Assembly (NCBI GenBank): GCA_963802355.1
Contig: CAWDIV010000039.1
Location: 62,001-126,000 of the forward strand
DNA: 64,000 bases
Origin: SG8-41 sp963802355
Lineage (GTDB): Bacteria > Pseudomonadota > Gammaproteobacteria > Burkholderiales > SG8-41
Direction of reading: 5' to 3'
Of the stretch, positions 59,501 to 64,000 are shown piece by piece. Numbering within the stretch: position 1 is the stretch's first letter; each line of letters opens with the position of its first letter. The position numbers were made by a program, and so were the translations under genes. Under the pieces are notes generated by a model that did not search any database, was not told the origin of the DNA, and worked only from the letters and a program-made list of their open reading frames with translations.

Positions 59501-59605
59501 TTATAGCACGTCGATGAAGCGCGCCCGACCCGCGATACGGTAAACCGCGAAGTCGCGCCGGTCCGCCGTAAGAATCTCCCGCACGCCGCTGCGGGTCGCC
59601 AGCAC
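59501..59605 (-). pseudogene. PIN-domain protein, C-terminal remnant
   Basis: The minus strand reads LATRSGVREILTADRRDFAV then YRIAGRARFIDVL-stop, similar to the end of the PIN toxin at 37,807 (IDQRDFSIYRV). Only about 33 residues. Confidence 0.65.
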
Positions 59606-59792
59606 GACTCAGTGGTCAGAAACCGCCCGCGGTAATCCCGCTACTGTATGGACATGACCGCTGGCAACGCCGACTTTTGACGGGCGGCAGTATATGGCGT
59701 CAAGGACGAGCTAAACCGGCGCGCCTTGCGAGGCGCGCGCGGTTCAGCCGAGACAGAATTTGTTTGACCCCGGCGCACGCCGAGGCTACGGC

Positions 59793-60296
59793 TTAGCGCC
59801 GGTACGGATTGTCGGGGGCGGCGTCGTAGCGATTCGGAACACCGTCGCCGTCCCTGTCCCTGGGCCGGGCGCCGTCCGGGGTGGGATCGCGGCGATTCGG
59901 AATGCCGTCGCCGTCCCTGTCCCAAGACCGGCTTCCGTTCGGCGTGGGATCGTTGCGATTCGGAATGCCGTCGCCGTCCCTGTCCCAACGCGAGGCCTGA
60001 TAGTGCCACCGTCCGTCGCGCTCGACCCATCTGGGCGCATAGTAGGCATACCCGGGGCGCTCGCGAATCCAGTGGCCGGCGACCCACACGTGACGGTGAC
60101 CGTTCCATTGCCAATGTCCGGGTTCCCACACATAGCCGCGGCGCGGCGCCGGCACGGCTTCGTAGCGAGGCTCCGGCGGACCGAAATTCAACTGTATGTC
60201 AACATTACTCGCGGCCACGCTCGGCAGCGGTGTTGCCACGGCGCCGAGCGTTCCGGCGGCTATCAATGCGGACACCAAGACTTTTTTCGTGAACAT
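59793..60296 (-). CDS. WxxGxW and Asp-repeat secreted protein, paralogue 3
   Basis: 167 residues. Signal peptide FTKKVLVSALIAAGTLGAVA, WxxGxW motifs (GYVWEPGHWQWNGHRHVWVA then GHWIRERPGY), WHYQASRW, then three Asp-rich units DRDGDGIPNRNDPTPNG, DRDGDGIPNRRDPTPDG, DRDGDGVPNRYDAAPDN. Combines the repeats of both paralogues (34,659 and 51,360). Probably a calcium-binding cell-envelope protein. GGAGG nine bases before the ATG. Confidence 0.85.
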   Translation of the reverse strand: MFTKKVLVSALIAAGTLGAVATPLPSVAASNVDIQLNFGPPEPRYEAVPAPRRGYVWEPGHWQWNGHRHVWVAGHWIRERPGYAYYAPRWVERDGRWHYQASRWDRDGDGIPNRNDPTPNGSRSWDRDGDGIPNRRDPTPDGARPRDRDGDGVPNRYDAAPDNPYRR

Positions 60297-60381
60297 GATC
60301 TTTCCTCCAAGAGTTGCAGCAAGAAACAATTAGAAACAATTCCGAATGGTTCTTGCACACTATGTTTAGACTCGGCGGCCA

Positions 60382-61305
60382 ATGGCAGTTCCTCACTCGA
60401 ACGTGACGTGCCGTAGTGATGTAGCGACGCGGGTCACCGTGGTCGGAGGCACTGGCTTCATCGGTCGCCGCCTCGTGGAGCGGCTAGTTGATCGCGGCGT
60501 ATCGGTGCGTATCGTCTCGCGGCGCGCGCAAGACGACAGCGGTCCGGCATCGCAAATTGAACGCGTCGTCGGCAATATCGAAAGCCCGTCCACTGTCGGA
60601 CGCGCGGTTGACGGCGCCTCGGCGGTCGTCAACCTGATCGGCACCACAGCCGCGAGGAGCGAACAGCAGTTCTACTCATTGCATCGTGACATCCCCGGCA
60701 GGCTCGCGGAAGCGGCGCGGCTTGCAGGCGTAGGGCGCTTTGTTCACGTTTCGGCGATGGGCATCGGCCTCGATGCGCCGTCGATGGCCGATCGGTCGAA
60801 GGCTGCCGGGGAGATCGCTGTCCGAGAGGCTTTTCCTGAAGCCAATCTCGTGCGCCCTGCGTTGGTGTACGGGCCGGGCGATCACTTCTTCTCGCGATTT
60901 GCCCAGCTTGCCCGCAGTGCGCCCGTGATTCCCCTGATCGGCGGCGGACGCACCTGGTTCCAGCCGATGCATGTCGACGATGTTGCCGAAACCATGGCAA
61001 GGGTGCTCGAGGAGCCGGCCACCGTCGGCCGGCTGTTCGAGCTCGGCGGGAGTGAGATTTTCAGCTTTCGTGAGCTGATCGAGCGGCTGTGCCGGGCCAT
61101 CGGGCGCCGGCCGTGGCTCGTGTCGATCCCGTTCCCGCTCGCGGAAGCGGGGGCGTATTCGACGCAGTGGCTGCCGCATGCGCCCCTGACCGTCGATCAA
61201 GTGCGACTGCTGAAGACTGACAAGGTGATCCGCGATCCGCGGCGCGCCCCGGCCGCGCTGGGTGTCCAGCCCCGACTGCTTGAGAGTTTTCTTTCGCAGT
61301 CGTAG
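60382..61305 (+). CDS. NAD(P)-binding epimerase/NDUFA9-like SDR
   Basis: 307 residues, atypical SDR. Nucleotide loop VTVVGGTGFIGRRLVERL (about 18-35), VRIVSRRAQDD, AVVNLIGTTAARSEQQF, FVHVSAMGIGLDAPSMADRS KAAGE pattern with a Ser-x11-K arrangement instead of YxxxK, and LVRPALVYGPGDHFFSRFAQ. Similar to complex I NDUFA9-type or ubiquinone-related SDRs. The start may be a few codons downstream (AT GTAGCG GTC ACC). Confidence 0.88.
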   Translation: MAVPHSNVTCRSDVATRVTVVGGTGFIGRRLVERLVDRGVSVRIVSRRAQDDSGPASQIERVVGNIESPSTVGRAVDGASAVVNLIGTTAARSEQQFYSLHRDIPGRLAEAARLAGVGRFVHVSAMGIGLDAPSMADRSKAAGEIAVREAFPEANLVRPALVYGPGDHFFSRFAQLARSAPVIPLIGGGRTWFQPMHVDDVAETMARVLEEPATVGRLFELGGSEIFSFRELIERLCRAIGRRPWLVSIPFPLAEAGAYSTQWLPHAPLTVDQVRLLKTDKVIRDPRRAPAALGVQPRLLESFLSQS

Positions 61306-61395
61306 GGCACGTACCACGCCGCCGGTAAGTCAGCCTTGCGCGCGCAGGCGCCGGCTGCCACAGTACGAATATCCTGAGAATCTGAATCCGGGCGC

Positions 61396-62115
61396 ATGAG
61401 CAAGTTTTTCGACCTGTCAGACCATGGGGCGGAGCCGATTCGTTACGAAGTCCGGCCCAGCGCCCGCCGCAGAACCATGAGCATCGAGGTGCATGCCGAC
61501 TCGCGCGTCGTGGTGCGTGTGCCGACCCGTTGCACTACCCACATGGTTGCGTCGTGGGTACGCTCGCGCGCGAAATGGATCGAGCGGCAGCTTGAACGCT
61601 TCCGCCGGCGCAGCCCGGCAGCGCCACCCTTGCGGTACGTGAACGGCGAGGCGCACCGCTACCTCGGAGTTCAGTGCCCGCTGAGGCTGGTGCGCGGCGA
61701 GACCTCGGACGTGCGGCTGATCGACGGGCATATTGTGGTGTCGTCGAAGACCGGCACGGACCCGGGAGCGGTCCATGCATTGCTGCGCGCGTGGTATTTC
61801 GATCGGGCTGCCGAATTGTTTCCTGTCATCCTCCGCGAGCGCTACGGGGCATTTTTCGAGCGGCGGGGCCATGAGCTGCCGGCCCTTGTCGTGAAACCCA
61901 TGAAGCGCCGGTGGGGCAGCATGTCGCCGCGCGGACGGATGTGCCTCAACGCGGACCTCATTCGAGCGCCGCAGCGCTGCATCGAGCTCGTCGTCACGCA
62001 CGAGCTGTGCCATCTCGAGCAGCCGAACCACGGCGCGGCGTTCTATCGATTGCTGTCGGAGGCGATGCCTGATTGGAAGGAGCGCAAGGCGGGCCTGAAG
62101 GCGGTGATGAAGTGA
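61396..62115 (+). CDS. YgjP-like zinc metallopeptidase (DUF45)
   Basis: 239 residues. Basic N-terminal half (RYEVRPSARRRTMSIEVHAD), YRYLG-type HRYLGVQCPLRLV, then KPMKRRWGSMSPRGRMCLNA and the zinc site ELVVTHELCHLEQPNHGAAF (HExxH with a third His). Widespread M48-like domain of unknown substrate. The end VMK-stop reads into the 14-bp repeat that follows. Confidence 0.9.
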   Translation: MSKFFDLSDHGAEPIRYEVRPSARRRTMSIEVHADSRVVVRVPTRCTTHMVASWVRSRAKWIERQLERFRRRSPAAPPLRYVNGEAHRYLGVQCPLRLVRGETSDVRLIDGHIVVSSKTGTDPGAVHALLRAWYFDRAAELFPVILRERYGAFFERRGHELPALVVKPMKRRWGSMSPRGRMCLNADLIRAPQRCIELVVTHELCHLEQPNHGAAFYRLLSEAMPDWKERKAGLKAVMK

Positions 62116-62127
62116 TGGGCGAAGTCT

Positions 62128-62225
62128 CAGATGAAGCGTCCCAGATGAAGCGTCTCAGATGAAGCGTCGCAGATGAAGCGTCCCAGGTGAAGCGTCCCGG
62201 ATGAATCGTCTCAGGTGAAGCGTTA
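62128..62225. repeat. 14-bp array CAGATGAAGCGTCC x7
   Basis: Seven tandem 14-mers (CAGATGAAGCGTCC, ...CT, ...CG, ...CC; CAGGTGAAGCGTCC; CGGATGAATCGTCT; CAGGTGAAGCGTTA) between the YgjP gene and an MFS gene. Not CRISPR: units are contiguous without spacers. Confidence 0.92.
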
Positions 62226-62246
62226 CAAGCAGCGAAGCGTCGTCGG

Positions 62247-62266
62247 AAATGGTTTGTCAACCATTT
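62247..62266. promoter_or_regulatory. palindrome AAATGGTT-TGTC-AACCATTT
   Basis: 8-bp arms, 19 bp before the MFS start; the same block with flanks GGAAATGGT..GTCAACCATTT..CGAATG lies at 36,564-36,590. Operator, attenuator or repeat. Confidence 0.45.
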
Positions 62267-62284
62267 AGCGAATGACTATCCCCT

Positions 62285-63799
62285 ATGAAATCCCGCCCCG
62301 CCGCTGGCCCTATCAGGTCGGAGACCGACGCGCCGGTTGCAGAAGCGCCGGCCGCGCCCGTCCCGGTCACGCGCGCGCAGTTTCTCAATCTCTTCGCCGC
62401 GGTGTTCCTGCCTATGTTCATGGCGGCGGTGGACCAGACGCTGCTCGCGACGGCGACGCCTGCGATCGCGGGCAGTCTTGGCGGGTTGCGCGACACGTCG
62501 TGGATCATGGTCGCCTATCTGCTCGCCGCAGCGGTCATCGCGCCGGTCTACGGGCGGCTCGGCGATGCCCGCGGCCGCCGCAAGATGCTGCTCATCGCGC
62601 TCGGTGTCTTCACGCTGGGCTCGCTCGCGTGCGGCCTGGCGCAATCGCTGCCGCAGCTCGTTGCCGGGCGCGTGCTTCAAGGGCTGGGCGGCGGGGGGCT
62701 GATGGTGCTTTCGCACGCGCTCATCGGCGAGCTGGTGCCGCCGCTGGAGCGCATCCGGTTCCAAGGCTATTTCGCACTCGTGTTCACTACGGCGAGCATC
62801 GGCGGACCGGTGATTGGCGGACTCGTCGTGTCGCACTTCAACTGGCGCTGGCTGTTCCTCGCCAACTTGCCGTTCGCTGCGATCGCAGCTTGGCGGCTGT
62901 GCGCGCTGCCGCGAGGCGAACGGCAGGCGCACCAGGACGGCCGCCCCGATGTGGCCGGGCACGCGCTCTTCGCCATCGGCGCACTCGCAGCCTTGTTCTG
63001 GCTGACCTCCGGAGGCCATCGGTTTGAGTGGAGCTCGAGAACGAGCCTGGCGCTGCTCGCGGTGGCGGCCGTTTCGCTCGCGGCGTTGTTCTGGCACGAG
63101 CGCCGTCACGAGTCGCCTTTTCTCCCGGTGGACCTGCTGCGCGAGCGCACGATAGGGTTGTCCGTGGTCCTGGTGTCGCTGTTCGCGGCATGCCTGTTCG
63201 CCGTGGTGTTCTTTCTGCCGGTCTACCTGCAGCTCGGCCACCGGGTGAGCGCGGATGTCGCCGGTCTGCTGCTGCTGCCTGTCAGCGCGGGACAGGTGAC
63301 GGGCGCGATGACGGCGTCGCGCATCGTCAGACGCACGGGCGAGGCGCGGGCCATCCCCGTCGCCGGGATGGCGATTACGAGCGGCGCGCTACTGCTGCTG
63401 GGGTTGCTGTCGCCGCACCTGGGCGTCGTGATCGCCCTCGGATTCATGACGGGACTGGGACTGGGCACCGTCATGCCGGTCAATCAGGTGGTGGTGCAGA
63501 CGGTGGCCGGACGCGCGCGGCTCGGCGCAGCGACCGCCATGATGTCGCTAGCCCGCTCTACGGGAGGAGCGGCCGGCGCGGCGCTCTTCGGCGCGCTCAT
63601 ATTCGGCATGGTGCCCGACGTAGACGGACAGTCGCTCCTGCATCGCGCCAGCGCGCTGGAAACGGAGCAAGTGGTGCGGGCCTTCCACTGGGGCTTTCTG
63701 TTCGCTGCCGCGATCGCGGCGCTCGGCGCCTACACCGCGAGCCGGATACCGCGTGTCAGTCTGAGGCCGGGCGTTGCCCGACGCGATCGAACCCCTTAG
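62285..63799 (+). CDS. MFS multidrug exporter (DHA2, 14-helix)
   Basis: 504 residues, 14 predicted helices as in EmrB/QacA. LPMFMAAVDQTLLATATPAI (motif D1), GRLGDARGRRKMLLI (motif A), GGPVIGGLVVSHFNWRWLFL (motif C), NQVVVQTVAGRARLGAATAM. Proton-driven efflux of lipophilic drugs likely. A palindrome and 14-mer array precede it. No EmrA partner. Confidence 0.9.
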   Translation: MKSRPAAGPIRSETDAPVAEAPAAPVPVTRAQFLNLFAAVFLPMFMAAVDQTLLATATPAIAGSLGGLRDTSWIMVAYLLAAAVIAPVYGRLGDARGRRKMLLIALGVFTLGSLACGLAQSLPQLVAGRVLQGLGGGGLMVLSHALIGELVPPLERIRFQGYFALVFTTASIGGPVIGGLVVSHFNWRWLFLANLPFAAIAAWRLCALPRGERQAHQDGRPDVAGHALFAIGALAALFWLTSGGHRFEWSSRTSLALLAVAAVSLAALFWHERRHESPFLPVDLLRERTIGLSVVLVSLFAACLFAVVFFLPVYLQLGHRVSADVAGLLLLPVSAGQVTGAMTASRIVRRTGEARAIPVAGMAITSGALLLLGLLSPHLGVVIALGFMTGLGLGTVMPVNQVVVQTVAGRARLGAATAMMSLARSTGGAAGAALFGALIFGMVPDVDGQSLLHRASALETEQVVRAFHWGFLFAAAIAALGAYTASRIPRVSLRPGVARRDRTP

Positions 63800-63944
63800 A
63801 GGCCACGCGAGGCGCCAGATGCCGGACGAGCCACAACGCCGGGAGTACGACAAACGAACCTGGAACGAGCAGTACCAAAGCGTACGCGCACCATTTCCCA
63901 AGTTCCAGCGATGACTGTATGGGCGGGAGACGAAACATTTGCAC
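63756..63944 (-). CDS. small hypothetical membrane protein
   Basis: 62 residues with one long helix (WCAYALVLLVPGSFVVLPAL then WLVRHL) flanked by charged ends. AGAAGGTG six bases before the ATG. Overlaps the 3' end of the MFS gene by 44 bp, in convergent orientation. Similar small proteins are common in beta-proteobacteria; function unknown. Confidence 0.6.
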   Translation of the reverse strand: MQMFRLPPIQSSLELGKWCAYALVLLVPGSFVVLPALWLVRHLAPRVASKGFDRVGQRPASD

Positions 63945-64000
63945 CTTCTGTTTATGTTGATTGCGGAAGCAGCGAGACCACTTTAGCCGCCGGCAACGTA

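Noticed and set aside
62128..62225. CRISPR-like short repeat array
   Set aside because: Units of 14 bp are contiguous, without unique spacers, and no cas gene is present.
1..64000. tRNA or rRNA genes
   Set aside because: I looked for cloverleaf features such as GGTTCGAATCC and rRNA signatures and found none that hold together.

Overview
The window looks like chromosomal DNA of an environmental betaproteobacterium, probably Burkholderiales-related. This is inferred from high GC content, two intact 'Bug'-type tripartite-tricarboxylate binding proteins plus a remnant of a third without their permease genes, and beta-proteobacterial families such as DUF4105, DUF4168 and WXXGXW-repeat proteins. 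I saw no rRNA, tRNA, CRISPR array or phage genes. Genes are mostly single or in pairs with mixed orientation, and many are broken.

Layout. 0-11 kb is a gene-fragment and toxin-antitoxin zone. It holds a DUF6036 remnant, a CBS-domain protein, a TIR-transmembrane-coiled-coil protein, a frameshifted Fic gene, remnants of IS3-type and REP-associated (RAYT) transposases, a lone HTH antitoxin, an RHH/PIN pair and a ParE-like remnant. 11-14.6 kb carries membrane, ankyrin, DUF4105 and serine protease genes. Two nearly identical 1,349-bp IS4-family elements (14,692-16,040 and 29,131-30,479) bracket 13 kb with a cardiolipin-synthase-like gene, a CpxP-like protein with its two-component system (20.4-22.9 kb), DUF429, a lipoprotein, BrnT/BrnA and DUF1223. 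30.7-42 kb holds a beta-helix protein, dienelactone hydrolase, YjbQ, three more toxin-antitoxin modules (PIN/Phd, PIN/RHH, zeta/Phd), PilZ, acyl-CoA dehydrogenase, YaiI, cupin and a four-helix-bundle (S23/IVP) protein. 42-64 kb is more ordinary: a CadC-like regulator with a divergent TPR protein, three MFS exporters, an amidohydrolase, two Bug proteins, a DMT transporter, an epimerase and a YgjP-like metallopeptidase.

The most distinctive feature is the intergenic DNA. (1) Arrays of 7-, 8- or 14-bp units built on (G)TGA occur at about 20 places; because the period is not a multiple of 3 they place stop codons in several frames, and several genes end inside them. (2) Three relatives of the S23/IVP four-helix-bundle gene each follow such an array; the intact one is bounded by inverted arrays and another looks like an internal-deletion derivative that keeps both ends. 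(3) A REP-like palindrome (GGGGACAGACCACTAAG) recurs, and both IS4 copies sit in it with the same 9-bp target duplication. (4) A roughly 100-bp element ending GCTTAGA...TCTAAGC recurs. These repeat systems, especially (2) and (3), are the best candidates for something undescribed.
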